Translations under genes and position numbers: made by a program
In this document: positions 51,406-60,953 of the stretch, piece after piece
Position numbering within the stretch: the first letter of the stretch is position 1
Layout: each line of letters opens with the position of its first letter
Notes under the pieces: model-generated
Seen by the model: the letters and a program-made list of their open reading frames with translations, nothing else
What the model was told of the DNA's origin: nothing
The model's database searches: none
Source: JAEUIG01 sp046349775
Lineage (GTDB): Bacteria; Planctomycetota; Planctomycetia; Planctomycetales; Planctomycetaceae
NCBI GenBank assembly: GCA_046349775.1
Contig: JAXMBS010000013.1
Span: 24,667 to 88,666 of the forward strand
Direction of reading: 5' to 3'
DNA: 64,000 bases

Positions 51406-52538
51406 TCGTCACTCCCGATGATCTCCACATTCGCCCGCGGCACCACCAACCGCTCTCCGCTGCGCGCCGTCACTTCCAGCACCCGCGCCTTCGATCCCGA
51501 CTCCAGCACCCGCGGCTCCGCCGGCAGCGCCGTCACTTTTCCCAGCACGCCGAACCACGGGTCGCGGATGATTCGCACCGACGCACCGATTTCCAGCGGC
51601 GCCGCGAACACGCCGGCCGACCCCGCCGCAGCATGTCCGGTCCCTGACGTCAAAGGAATCACCACTTCCGGCCGCATCACCCCCGCCCGAATCTGCGTCG
51701 TCCCGTTTGCCGCCGCCGCCTGGCCGGCGTGTTCGCACAACAATCGGTGCGTGCGCTCCGCCATCGCGATCTCGCCGAAGCCCTCCGTCATCACCAGCGT
51801 GATCCCGATCCGTTCCGTCCCGGTAATGGCCACGCCCAGATCGTAGCCGAGGATTTCCCGCAGGTCCTGATCGTCGATCCCGCCGGTGATGATCGCCGCC
51901 GCCCCGATGGCAATCGCCCGCCGCACCGCGTCTTGCGTCACCCGCGCACCGCCAATGACGACCTCTCCGCGCATGTCGTCGGCAATCAATTCGGGCGTCA
52001 GCGGCTGCGCCGGTGATGTGCAGGCGATCCGCAGTCGTCCGTACGCTTCGCCGCCGATCCCGAAGATGCCCTGAACGTACGCCGCCTGCGCCGCGATCAC
52101 GCAGCCCGACTGCGGCATGACTTCGTCCACTCTGCCCGTCAGGTATGCCCGGACTTCCACCGGAATCGGGGCGCCCCGCACGATCACCTGGCCTGTCACG
52201 TGCGAGACCGACTCGATGCGGCCGGCGACTTTCGACGCGTACTCGGCCTGAAACATGCCGAAGATGCCTTTCGTCCGCGCGAGCACCTCCCCCTCGCTGA
52301 CCTGCTCGCCCTCACGCTTGAGCATCGCCCCGCGCACGTCCCCCGGCGACAATGCGAGCTGGTTCGCCAGATTGATCGGGAACACGTTCCCCGGCAGCTC
52401 GGTCCGCGCGACGACATCCTGCGCCTGCACCTGGTCCCCGACCCGCACCAGCACGTCCCCCGCAATCGGCAGCTGCCGCACGGCGCGGTAGGTGGTCCGC
52501 GCACTGACCTGCAGTCCGGGGGTGTAAGCGTGCGCCAT
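51402..52538 (-). CDS. Barrel-sandwich/KOW-type protein, first gene of the cluster
   Basis: 378 soluble residues. The N-terminal 130 residues look like nested biotinyl/lipoyl-type barrel-sandwich motifs (GDVLVRVGDQVQAQDVVART, GEQVSEGEVLARTKGIFG, VPVEVRAYLTGRVDEV-like spacing). A central Gly/Ala-rich domain with an Ile-Thr-Gly-Gly loop (AIITGGIDDQDLREIL) follows. The C-terminal 70 residues match the KOW pattern (GASVRIIRDPWFGVLGKVTA). No membrane helices are present, so it may be the peripheral subunit of the membrane complex encoded downstream. Start at 52538. Confidence 0.78.
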   Translation of the reverse strand: MAHAYTPGLQVSARTTYRAVRQLPIAGDVLVRVGDQVQAQDVVARTELPGNVFPINLANQLALSPGDVRGAMLKREGEQVSEGEVLARTKGIFGMFQAEYASKVAGRIESVSHVTGQVIVRGAPIPVEVRAYLTGRVDEVMPQSGCVIAAQAAYVQGIFGIGGEAYGRLRIACTSPAQPLTPELIADDMRGEVVIGGARVTQDAVRRAIAIGAAAIITGGIDDQDLREILGYDLGVAITGTERIGITLVMTEGFGEIAMAERTHRLLCEHAGQAAAANGTTQIRAGVMRPEVVIPLTSGTGHAAAGSAGVFAAPLEIGASVRIIRDPWFGVLGKVTALPAEPRVLESGSKARVLEVTARSGERLVVPRANVEIIGSDE

Positions 52539-52624
52539 GGCGTGCGGCTCTTAGCCGCTGGGATTGTCCCTGCGGCCGTGCGTGCCGCATGAGAACGGAT
52601 CGAGGAGCGAGCGTCAATCCGACG

Positions 52625-53746
52625 TCACTTCAGCCACCGCTCGAAGAATCCATACAGCACGGCGTTCGATTCCGCCGTCGGCGTATGGTCCGGACGGTTT
52701 GTCATCGCCACCCGACCTTCGTGACCGAGCAGCGCGTTGATCGCCAGGGAATGGTTCAGCGGGATCCACCGCGCGGGGCCGTCCTCACTCCCTCCGCTGA
52801 CGAGAAACGGTCGCGGTGCAATCAGTGCGTGAATCTCATGTAGATCGTGCCCGCCGTCACGCAGTCGTCGGTAGGCGCCGAACACCGGGTTGTCCGCCGT
52901 CGGTATGCCGGGCTTCGCGCGAGTTTTTCCCGTCTCGCGCCCCAGATACCACGGCTCCCAGTAGTTCACGCTCGGCCGCGATTCGTCGAACACGATTCCC
53001 GGGTCGCTCACCGCCACCGCTGCAAACCGGTCCCAGAGTGCCGCTGCGAACATCGACCATTTCCCGCCGTAGCTGTGGCCTGTGACGCCGATCCGTTCCT
53101 GGACCACTTCCGGCAAGTTGGCCAATGCGTGCCAGCAGTTGGCCGCCACGTACGCGTGGAACGACAGTGGCTGGCACTGTGCGTTGCCGATGTCCGGCTG
53201 ATACGCGTTCCCGCCCGGCGTGCCGATGCTGAGCGTTACGAACCCGCGCCGGGCCAGCTGCAGCGCGAAGTCCCGTTCTTCGCCGTCTTTGCCGTCCGGC
53301 GGGAGTCCTACGGCCGTACCGGGGTCGTAGTACACCACGAGCACCGCCGGAAACGGCCCCGGCCCCTCTGGCAGCAGCAGCCATGCCTCCGGCATCTGGC
53401 CCGGCGCGTATTCGATCCTGATTCGCCGCCAGATCAGTCCGTCCCGGCGAGTCTGCTCCAAGATCTCAATCTGCGGCCGCTCAATGAGCGCCGGCCACGG
53501 ACCCAACTCCTTCATCCAGGAATCGCGAATCTCCCGCCGCCGCTGCCGCCACTGCTCGACCGTTGCGACGTGCCGTCCGTCCGCAAACAACAGCGGCGAC
53601 CGATATTCGCCAAACTGCCCTGCATATTCCGCCGGCGGCTGCGCGAACGGCGCCAGCACATCCGGCTCAGCGGCAAGCGCCGGGGGCGAAAACATCAGAA
53701 AAACGAGCGTTGTAAACGTCCACCGCATTCGCAGTCCATTTGACAT
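52625..53746 (-). CDS. Secreted alpha/beta-hydrolase, acetylxylan-esterase-like
   Basis: 373 residues with a signal peptide (TFTTLVFLMFSPPALAA). The hydrolase core carries the nucleophile elbow GVTGHSYGGKWSMFA, with a likely oxyanion region FPAVLVVYYDPG and a catalytic His near NRPDHTPTAES. It is one of two such esterases in the window, but it is only about half the length of the other and has no second domain. It probably acts on acylated polysaccharide. It lies 47 bases downstream of the DUF1501 gene on the same strand. Confidence 0.82.
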   Translation of the reverse strand: MSNGLRMRWTFTTLVFLMFSPPALAAEPDVLAPFAQPPAEYAGQFGEYRSPLLFADGRHVATVEQWRQRRREIRDSWMKELGPWPALIERPQIEILEQTRRDGLIWRRIRIEYAPGQMPEAWLLLPEGPGPFPAVLVVYYDPGTAVGLPPDGKDGEERDFALQLARRGFVTLSIGTPGGNAYQPDIGNAQCQPLSFHAYVAANCWHALANLPEVVQERIGVTGHSYGGKWSMFAAALWDRFAAVAVSDPGIVFDESRPSVNYWEPWYLGRETGKTRAKPGIPTADNPVFGAYRRLRDGGHDLHEIHALIAPRPFLVSGGSEDGPARWIPLNHSLAINALLGHEGRVAMTNRPDHTPTAESNAVLYGFFERWLK

Positions 53747-53793
53747 TTGGACATTCCGACATTCGTCCAGCCGTCCGCTTTCGGCTGTCCGAT

Positions 53794-55239
53794 TTAGAAA
53801 ATCTCCGCAATCGGCAGTCCGCCGTCCTGGACGATGTGGTTCGGACGTCCCCGGTCGTCTTCATAAGTTCCGTTCAGCGGCACTCCCATAAAGCGGTAAA
53901 TCGTCGCCGCCAGGTCACCGGGCGTCACCGGTCGGGCGGCGATTTCGCTGCCGTCGTGCTCCGACGCGCCGATCACCTGCCCGTGCCGTAGCCCGCCGCC
54001 AGCGAGGCACATGGACATGACGTTCGGCCAGTGGTTGCGGCCGTCGATCGAGTCCTGCGTTCCCATGTTCGGCGTGCGGCCGAATTCGCCCATCGCAATC
54101 ACGAGCGTGTTATCGAGCGAGCCGCGCTCGTCCAGATCGCTTACCAGGGTCGTCAGCAGGTGATCGAACAGCGGGAGCAGCGGCCCCAGCCCCTTCTTGA
54201 TGCCGCCATACGGCGGAATGTTGTCGCCATGCGTATCCCACGTCCCGCTGGACCCGTGATATGAGAGATCGAGTGTGACGAAAGCGACGCCGGCTTCGAC
54301 GAGCCGCCGTGCCAACAGCGCCTGCTGACACCACAGGTGGTCGCCGTACTTCCGACTCGACTCCTCGGGCTCACGCGACAGGTCGAACGCTTCCTGAGCG
54401 CGACGGCCGATGACAAGGTCAACCGCCTGCTGCGAGTAGCCGTCGAGCGCGTTCAGCGTCCCGCGTTGATCGAGATCGCGCCGCAGTTTGTCGAGGTCGG
54501 TCAGCAGTGCCGTCCGGTTCAGCAGCCGGTCATGAGTGAGACCGCCTGCGAACTGGAACATTTCGCCGCCGTGCATCCGATTCAGCGGCACGCCGACGGA
54601 GTCGTACTCCGGCAGCCGCGCAGCGCGATTGCCGGCAAACGGGTCGTACTGCTTTCCGAGGTAGCCGCCGAACGCAATGTGCGAGTTGCTCTTGTGAAAC
54701 GTGACATAGGGCGGCATCCCGTCCGCTGCACCGCGGACCTTAGAGATGATCGATCCAATCGCCGGCCACTTGTCTCCTTTCAACGGGTCCAGCCGCGGCT
54801 CCGCCGCCCGGTTCCCCGTCTGCCAGACCATGTTCGGTTCGTGATTGCTGTCCGTCGGATCGGCCGACCGGATTACGGTGAATTTGTCCAGCATCGCTGC
54901 CTGCTTCGGCAGGTGCTCGCAGATGAACACCCCGGGCAGCTTCGTCGCGATCGGGTTGAACGGACCCCGGTTGATGTACGGCCGGTCCGGCTTGGGGTCC
55001 CACGTGTCGATGTGCGACGGTCCCCCCGTCATCCACAGCAGGATGACGCTCTTTTGAGCGGCAGCGCCCGCTTCGGCACGCTGTTCCAGCAAACTCGGGA
55101 CGCTCAACCCCGCCAGCCCCGCCAGCGACGCCTTGAGCATGTTTCGCCGGCTGTGCACCGTCAACCCCTCCGGGACCAGCGGGAGGAAGCTGGAAAACGC
55201 GTGGTCGGCGTGGACAGCGGGTTGGCAGAAACGCGACAT
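53794..55239 (-). CDS. DUF1501 domain-containing Tat-exported protein
   Basis: 481 residues. A twin-arginine signal is present (HSRRNMLKASLAGLAGLS). The DUF1501 core, alkaline-phosphatase superfamily-like, shows ILLWMTGGPSHIDTWDPKP, the metal-site region MGEFGRTPNMG and DGRNHWPNVMSM. In planctomycetes the gene usually follows a DUF1549/DUF1553 cytochrome-type partner; none is seen here. Alternative starts within the first 30 residues are possible, with the RR motif best placed about 30 residues from the written start. Confidence 0.9.
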   Translation of the reverse strand: MSRFCQPAVHADHAFSSFLPLVPEGLTVHSRRNMLKASLAGLAGLSVPSLLEQRAEAGAAAQKSVILLWMTGGPSHIDTWDPKPDRPYINRGPFNPIATKLPGVFICEHLPKQAAMLDKFTVIRSADPTDSNHEPNMVWQTGNRAAEPRLDPLKGDKWPAIGSIISKVRGAADGMPPYVTFHKSNSHIAFGGYLGKQYDPFAGNRAARLPEYDSVGVPLNRMHGGEMFQFAGGLTHDRLLNRTALLTDLDKLRRDLDQRGTLNALDGYSQQAVDLVIGRRAQEAFDLSREPEESSRKYGDHLWCQQALLARRLVEAGVAFVTLDLSYHGSSGTWDTHGDNIPPYGGIKKGLGPLLPLFDHLLTTLVSDLDERGSLDNTLVIAMGEFGRTPNMGTQDSIDGRNHWPNVMSMCLAGGGLRHGQVIGASEHDGSEIAARPVTPGDLAATIYRFMGVPLNGTYEDDRGRPNHIVQDGGLPIAEIF

Positions 55240-55525
55240 GCGTGAGGCGGGGGCAGGATCAGGCGGAACGCATTCGCCGATATTGATTTATCGTAACACG
55301 ACGGCCTTGGTGTACAACCCCGTCCTGTGGTTGGCGGAAATTGTGGTTAACGAGTGCATATGAGCTGTGGCCCAATAGCGCCTGGAAGCGACACGGCCAT
55401 CGGACCGGCCAATGGATTGCCCGCGCCAGGGCGCGCCGGTTACGCTGTAGTTGCCGGTTCGCGTCCTGCCGGAGGCGGGCTTGCCGGTCAGGGCGGTTTT
55501 CCTTGTGCCGCAGGACGGGATCGTC

Positions 55526-57217
55526 ATGCACTTGCAGGGCCGAGCGCGGCGGATCATGCGACTGGCAATGGCGGCCATCGCGGGCGTCGGCGCGGTCGTG
55601 CTCGTCCTCCGACTGGAGCGGCAGCGGCCGATTACGGAGCTTGAGCGCGCCGGCGCGTCGGTGATGCAGGATCCCGATGGCACAGTCCGCGCGGTTTCGT
55701 TCTGCTCCCCGAACGCCGGCGACGATCACCTGTCGCTGATTGCGCAGCTGACGTCAGTTGCATCCGTCAACCTGTCGCGCAGCCAGGTCACGGCGGACGG
55801 ACTCCGCCGGCTGTCCGCGCTGCCAAAACTGCACACGCTGGACTTGAGCGAAACGCCGCAGTGCCAACAGGCCCTGGCAGCGCTGGCGAATTTCCCGGCG
55901 CTGAAGACGCTGCATCTGCGGCACTGCGAGTGGCTGAACGACGAAGCCCTGCGCCCGCTCGAGCACCTGCGTTCGCTGGACTGCCTGCTGATCTCTGAGG
56001 CCGATCTCACGGACGCCGGCCTGGAGCGGCTGGCGCGGCTGCCGCAGCTCAAGTTCCTGGCCGTCGACCGTTGCGGCAAGCTTACCGATGCTGAGTCTGC
56101 AGGCCCTGGTATGCACGGGTGGAGTCGTTGTCCGTCAATGACTGCGAGCATCTGACCGGTAATGACAGCATCTGTGCCGCCGCGGCCGTGCCGACGTTGC
56201 GGACGCTGTCCTTCTATGGAACCGATGCGTCGGCCCGCTGCAGCGACTCATGGCACGGAGCGTCACAGGATCAGCGTGCTGGTGAACCAGTTCGAGATTC
56301 CCGAATGGGCGCGCTGCTGGAAATCGGCGCATCGGATTGGACGACGCGTTCAACGTCAGCTGGATTGAAATCGACGATCGGCGCCATGATCCGCATCGCA
56401 TCCCGGCATTTTCGCTGGCGCGCTTGACCGAGGTTCCGATGCCGTCGTCGGAGAGGCGGATTCGCAACCCCTCGTCGTCACCGACGACCTGCTCGACGTG
56501 CTCACGCTGGTCCCCGAGACGCCCGCGCTGTTCCTGCGGGATCTGCCCCTGACGGATGTGGGGTTCGCCGCCGTCGCGCAATTGCCGCATCTCCGGCGAC
56601 TGGTCATCGAAAATGTGCCGGTTTCCGACGCGGGGCTGGAAATCCTGGGGCAGTGCCACGAACTGGAATCGCTGGCGCTGCGGCGCGCGGCGATTTGCGG
56701 CGCAGGTACCGCCGCACTCCGCCCGCTGCAGGGGCTGAAGGAACTCGTGCTGCTCTCGGATCGGGTCACGCAGGATGGGGTCGAGACCGTCGCGGGTCTC
56801 GACCAACTCGAGACGCTGGTTATCGGGGACGTTTCGTCGGCCGCGTTCGCGCGGTCCGTCTCGCGGATGCCAAACCTCGAGAATCTGGGGGTCGTCCGCG
56901 CCACGTTGAAGGTCGACGATATGCGTCAACTGGCAGAGTTGCCCCGATTGCGGCAGCTCGACCTGCAAAACGTGAAGTTGCCGGGAGAGGCGCTGGCGCC
57001 GCTGGAAGACATGCGAGAGCTGCGGTCCGTGTATTTCGGACGCTGTGAATTTGACCGCGAGTCATTGATGCGATTGCAGTCCCGCCGTCCCGACCTGGTC
57101 GTGTACGGCCTGGGCGAGCTGTTGCATCTCCCGGATCATCCGTTGCTTCCGGGACGGCGACGACTACTCGGTGGGATACCCCAGCTCATTCCACACGCGC
57201 CATCCACCGTCCATTGA
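55526..57217 (+). pseudogene. Leucine-rich-repeat protein, decayed by several frameshifts
   Basis: From the ATG at 55526 an N-terminal membrane anchor (LAMAAIAGVGAVVLVLRL) leads to LRR units (LHTLDLSETPQCQQALAALA, LKTLHLRHCEWLND). Reading breaks after GKLTDAE and resumes at 56119 (VESLSVNDCEHLTGN), shifts again near 56250 and 56340, then near 56460, and continues as FLRDLPLTDVGFAAVAQL to the end. At least three indels are needed. The C-terminal 50 bases overlap the convergent rhodanese gene, so the original stop may also be lost. Confidence 0.7.
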
Positions 57218-57535
57218 GAGGACGTCGGTGTAGCCCATTTTCTGCAAGGTATCGGCGGCCAGGGCCGAGCGGAATCCGCCGCCGCAATACAGAATGATCG
57301 GCGTCGAAGGGTCCGGTATCGCCGTTTCGATGTCGCGCTCAATGATCCCCTTGCCGAGCGGACGCGCGCCCGGCAGATGTCCTGCTGCATATTCGCTCTC
57401 TTCGCGGACATCGATCAGTTGGAATCGCTCGCCGGCGTCGAGCCGGGTTTTCACGTCCTGCGCGGTGCATTCGCGGACGCGGGACTTCGCGTCGTTAACG
57501 ATGGCGAGAAAACGCGGGGAGTGGTGCTTGGCCAT
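57164..57535 (-). CDS. Rhodanese-domain protein
   Basis: A 123-residue single-domain sulfurtransferase. The domain begins FQLIDVREESEYAAGHLPGA and has the active Cys84 in the loop YCGGGFRSALAA. It ends with MDGGWRVWNELG. It transfers sulfane sulfur to cyanide or thiols in vivo. It lies upstream of nothing obviously related; the mogA gene is 162 bases away on the same strand, and word-like repeats fill the gap between them. Confidence 0.93.
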   Translation of the reverse strand: MAKHHSPRFLAIVNDAKSRVRECTAQDVKTRLDAGERFQLIDVREESEYAAGHLPGARPLGKGIIERDIETAIPDPSTPIILYCGGGFRSALAADTLQKMGYTDVLSMDGGWRVWNELGYPTE

Positions 57536-57697
57536 GAGCGGAGAGGTCAGAGGTTAGAAGTCAGTCAGTATGCACTATGAGATACGTAATTCAGGATTCG
57601 ATGGGTTATTGCGTATTGCATATTTCAGATTGCACCTACCGCTAGATCAACCATCAAGCATCAACCCAATTCGAATTTCGTGCTTCGGATTTCGGCT

Positions 57698-58219
57698 TCA
57701 CTTTTTGGGCCGAAACGCCTGGACCTTCGACTCGTTGAGTTCAATGTACGGTCCGCCGATGAGGTCGATGCAGTAGGGGACAGCCGGCATGACGGCATCG
57801 AGGCACTCGCGGATGGCTTTCGGCTGGCCGGGAAGGTTAATGATCAGCGTCGCGCCGCGCGTGCCAGCGGTCTGGCGGGAGAGGATAGCGGTCGGCACTT
57901 TCTCCAACGAGACCTTCCGCATCAGTTCGCCGAAGCCGGGGAGCAGCTTCTCGCAGACCGACTCGGTGGCTTCCGGTGTGACATCGCGACCGGCCGGTCC
58001 GGTGCCGCCAGTGGTCACGATCAGACAACAGCCGGCGTCACACAATTCGATCAGCGTACGTTCGATGAGCGCCCGCTCATCGGGGATCACGCGCGGGACC
58101 GCGTCCCAGGGGGAGCGCATGATCTCGGTGAAGTATTCACGGATCGCGGGGCCGCCGCGGTCCTCGTATTCGCCGCGGCTGGCGCGGTCGGAGACGGTGA
58201 CGATGCCAAATTGGGTCAT
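57698..58219 (-). CDS. mog: Molybdopterin adenylyltransferase (MogA/MoaB family)
   Basis: 173 residues. It adenylylates molybdopterin before molybdenum insertion. Conserved MogA elements are GIVTVSDRASRGEYEDRGGP, LIVTTGGTGPAGRDVTPEAT and ATLIINLPGQPKAIRECLDA, the last carrying the active-site serine or asparagine region. No other cofactor gene is adjacent. The symbol mog is used on family grounds; MoaB cannot be excluded. Confidence 0.9.
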   Translation of the reverse strand: MTQFGIVTVSDRASRGEYEDRGGPAIREYFTEIMRSPWDAVPRVIPDERALIERTLIELCDAGCCLIVTTGGTGPAGRDVTPEATESVCEKLLPGFGELMRKVSLEKVPTAILSRQTAGTRGATLIINLPGQPKAIRECLDAVMPAVPYCIDLIGGPYIELNESKVQAFRPKK

Positions 58220-58267
58220 TTGTCAATTGTCATTGGCCAATAGTCATTTGCCATCGGCGCCGCGCAG

Positions 58268-59104
58268 TCACAGTTTCGGGATTTGGAGATCGTAAGCGAG
58301 GATTTCCTCGCGTCCCTCGCGATTGGCTTCCGCGAGGAGCGTGCCGTCGGCGGCGAGAATCATCGAGCCGCCGTCGCAGGGATGGACCCACGACATGCCG
58401 ATCCGGTTGGGGACCAGCAGCGGGGCGCCGACGGCCTGGGCGCGCGGGGCGTACTCGGCCACGCCGTGCAGCGACTTGCGATTATTCGGGTGGAACACCA
58501 CCTGAGGTCGCAGGGCGTGAATGCGGTCGAGGCAACGCTGCGAATTGCCGTCTGCACAGATGAAGCAGGTGACGCGAACGCCGTCGATCTCGAACAGTTC
58601 CGGGCCCGTTCCCGGGTCGTAGCGTGACCATTCATTACGGAAACCGGTATCCTCGGGCGAGCGCCACAGCCAGGTCTTTCGGTACCGGTGGATCAGTCCC
58701 TGCGGACCGACGAACACCTGCGTGATGTAATAGCGCTCACCGTCTCGCTCCGACAGGCCGAACGCGAGGCAGACATCCAGTTCCTTGGCGAGTGCCAACA
58801 TCTGTTGCGTGGACGGGCCGTCGGGTACGGCTTCTGCGAACAGATCGAGTTTGTCGGTATAGTCGCAGACGGTCCCCTCGTGAAAGACAATCCAGCGTGC
58901 CCCCTGCCCTGCCGCATCACGCGCGAGGCGGTCCATCTGGGACCGGTTGCGCTCGACCTGTTCGGGAACAGCATCGAGATTGAATCAGGGCGACGCGCCG
59001 GTGTGGGGGACAGATTCTGATTCGGCAGCTGTGCCCGGTTTCGATTGCAGGGCTGCGAGTGACAGAGCAGCGCCGGTCGAATGGAGAAAGGTTCGTCGGT
59101 GCAT
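58268..59104 (-). pseudogene. Exported nitrilase-superfamily amidohydrolase, disrupted N-terminus
   Basis: The main body, 58268 to about 58984, is a carbon-nitrogen hydrolase: Glu in VFHEGTVCDYTD, Lys in RYRKTWLWRSP and Cys in TCFICADGNSQR form the catalytic triad. A Tat-type signal (MHRRTFLHSTGAALSLAALQ) starts at 59104 in the same frame, but a TGA at 58985-58987 interrupts. Adding a C to the run of five near 59008-59012 and removing a T near 58980 gives HRRVALIQLDAVPEQVERN, the missing first strand. Both lesions are small indels. Confidence 0.72.
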
Positions 59105-59252
59105 GGGATTCGCGCCAGTTGGCGGACGCAAGTGCGGTAAATTCGTCCCTCCGGGACTGTCGACTCTACAGCGAACGACGAACTACCGTCGAGCAATCGT
59201 GCTCCACTTCGAGTCGCGGCTCAACGAACCGACAACCGAATTCCGGCGACCG

Positions 59253-60368
59253 TCAACCGACGATCCCCGCCAGCGCGGCGTACTCCATCCCGAATGTCTC
59301 CGCGACCGGACGGTTCGTCACTTTCCCGGCGTGCATGTTGACCGCTTCGGCAAACCCCGTGTCGCGGCGGCACGCCTCGGCCAGCCCCAGGTTGGCGAGC
59401 CTCAGGGCATAGGGGAACGTGACATTGCAAAGCGCATACGTGCTCGTCCGGCCGACGGCGCCGGGCATGTTTGTCACGCAATAGTGGACGATCCCCTCGA
59501 CGATGTACGTTGGTTTGGAATGCGTCGTTGGCCGGCTGGTCTCAAAGCAGCCCCCCTGGTCGATGGCTACGTCGATCACGACCGCCCCCGGCTTCATCAG
59601 CTTGAGGTCTGCGCTCGTCACCAGCCGCGGCGCGCGGGCGCCGGGAATCAGCACGGAACCGATGACGAGGTCCGCCAGCCGCAGCTCTTCGCGGATATTA
59701 TGGCGATCGCTGAAGACGGTGTTGACGTTGGCGGGGAGCACGTCGTCGAGCTGCCGCAGCCGCTCGACATTCACGTCCATGATGACGACGTCCGCCTGGA
59801 AACCGGCCGCGATCCGGGCCGCATTCTTGCCGACGACGCCCCCGCCCAGCACGGTGATGTGCGCCGGCGGCACACCGGGGACGCCCCCCAGCAGGATGCC
59901 GCGGCCTTCCTGCGGACGTTCCAGGTACTTCGCTCCCTCCTGAATGCTCATCCGGCCGGCGACTTCGCTCATCGGCGTAAGGCACGGCAGGTCGCCGCGC
60001 GGGCCGCGCAGCGTTTCGTAGGCAATGGCGGTGGCGCCGGTCTTGAGGACTTCGCGCGTAAGGCGTTCGTCGGCCGCGAAATGAAAGTAGGTGAAGACCA
60101 GCTGGCCGGGGCGCATCCACGGCCACTCGGCCGACAGCGGCTCTTTGACTTTGACGATCAGGTCGGCCTGCGCCCAGACGTCGCTGGCCGCGTCGACGAT
60201 CTCGGCTCCCTGCCGCGTGTAGTCGTCGTCCGTGATGCCGCTGCCGAGGCCGGCGCCGCGCTCGATCAGCACGCGATGGCCGGCCTGCGTGAGTTCATCG
60301 ACACCGACCGGCAGCATGCCGACGCGGTACTCGTCCTGCTTCAGTTCGCGGGGAACGCCGACGATCAT
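59253..60368 (-). CDS. ald: Alanine dehydrogenase
   Basis: 371 residues from the ATG at 60368 (MIVGVPRELKQDEYRVGMLP). NAD-dependent interconversion of alanine and pyruvate plus ammonia. Substrate residues Arg15 and Lys74 fit the family, and catalytic His96 is in FTYFHFAADE. The NAD-binding loop is VLGGGVVGKNAARIAAG. The length matches characterised enzymes. It stands alone, 92 bases after a small conserved gene. Confidence 0.96.
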   Translation of the reverse strand: MIVGVPRELKQDEYRVGMLPVGVDELTQAGHRVLIERGAGLGSGITDDDYTRQGAEIVDAASDVWAQADLIVKVKEPLSAEWPWMRPGQLVFTYFHFAADERLTREVLKTGATAIAYETLRGPRGDLPCLTPMSEVAGRMSIQEGAKYLERPQEGRGILLGGVPGVPPAHITVLGGGVVGKNAARIAAGFQADVVIMDVNVERLRQLDDVLPANVNTVFSDRHNIREELRLADLVIGSVLIPGARAPRLVTSADLKLMKPGAVVIDVAIDQGGCFETSRPTTHSKPTYIVEGIVHYCVTNMPGAVGRTSTYALCNVTFPYALRLANLGLAEACRRDTGFAEAVNMHAGKVTNRPVAETFGMEYAALAGIVG

Positions 60369-60460
60369 GCCATGCTCCGGACACGCTCCCCTCCGGGTCG
60401 CGGCTGGACTCTCAGTGAATCGCCGCATCGATCAACCATCAACGATCAGCCATCAACCCT

Positions 60461-60784
60461 CTACCAGCCCATCGACATGTTCGTCTCGATCACGCGCTGC
60501 GCCTCGTGCAGGTCGGCGCCGGTGTCGAGCATGTACAGGCGGATGGCATGCAGCTTGTCGCCCGCTGCACGCGACAGGCAGTCGCGGGCGGTGTCGCACG
60601 GCTCGGCCGGCTTCTTGACGCCGAGGAGGCTCTTGGAGATGACCCACAAGTCGCGCGGCCGGCGGGTGATACGGACGATCTCGTCTTCCGGGTAGTGCTT
60701 GCGGGCGATCGATTCCGCGTCGGCCTGGGAATCGGCCCAGCTGATCATGATGTGCGAGTTCGTTTCAATCTCAAACAGCGCCAT
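60461..60784 (-). CDS. Small conserved protein, function unknown
   Basis: 107 residues from the ATG at 60784 (MALFEIETNSHIMISWADSQ). A ferredoxin-like alpha/beta pattern is suggested (ADAESIARKHYPEDEIVRIT). Cys residues in EPCDTARDCLSRAAG might pair. No family was recognised. It is followed on the same strand by alanine dehydrogenase and preceded by tsaB, so it may be cotranscribed with either. Confidence 0.65.
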   Translation of the reverse strand: MALFEIETNSHIMISWADSQADAESIARKHYPEDEIVRITRRPRDLWVISKSLLGVKKPAEPCDTARDCLSRAAGDKLHAIRLYMLDTGADLHEAQRVIETNMSMGW

Positions 60785-60953
60785 GACGGTCCTCCTGAAA
60801 TGCAGCAGTGTAGAGTCGCGACGTGCGGGGGTGACGACGGTGCACGATAATGAACGAGCCGGGACGGGGGAAGGGCGGGACGGCGGTCGGAAGACGGAGA
60901 TCGGACGTCGGACGTGGAGCGTACTGGCTGCTATTCGACATTTGGACATCTGG

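Noticed and set aside
58985..58987. In-frame TGA in the nitrilase read as selenocysteine
   Set aside because: No Cys is expected at this place in the family and no SECIS-like stem is evident; two indels explain the break better.
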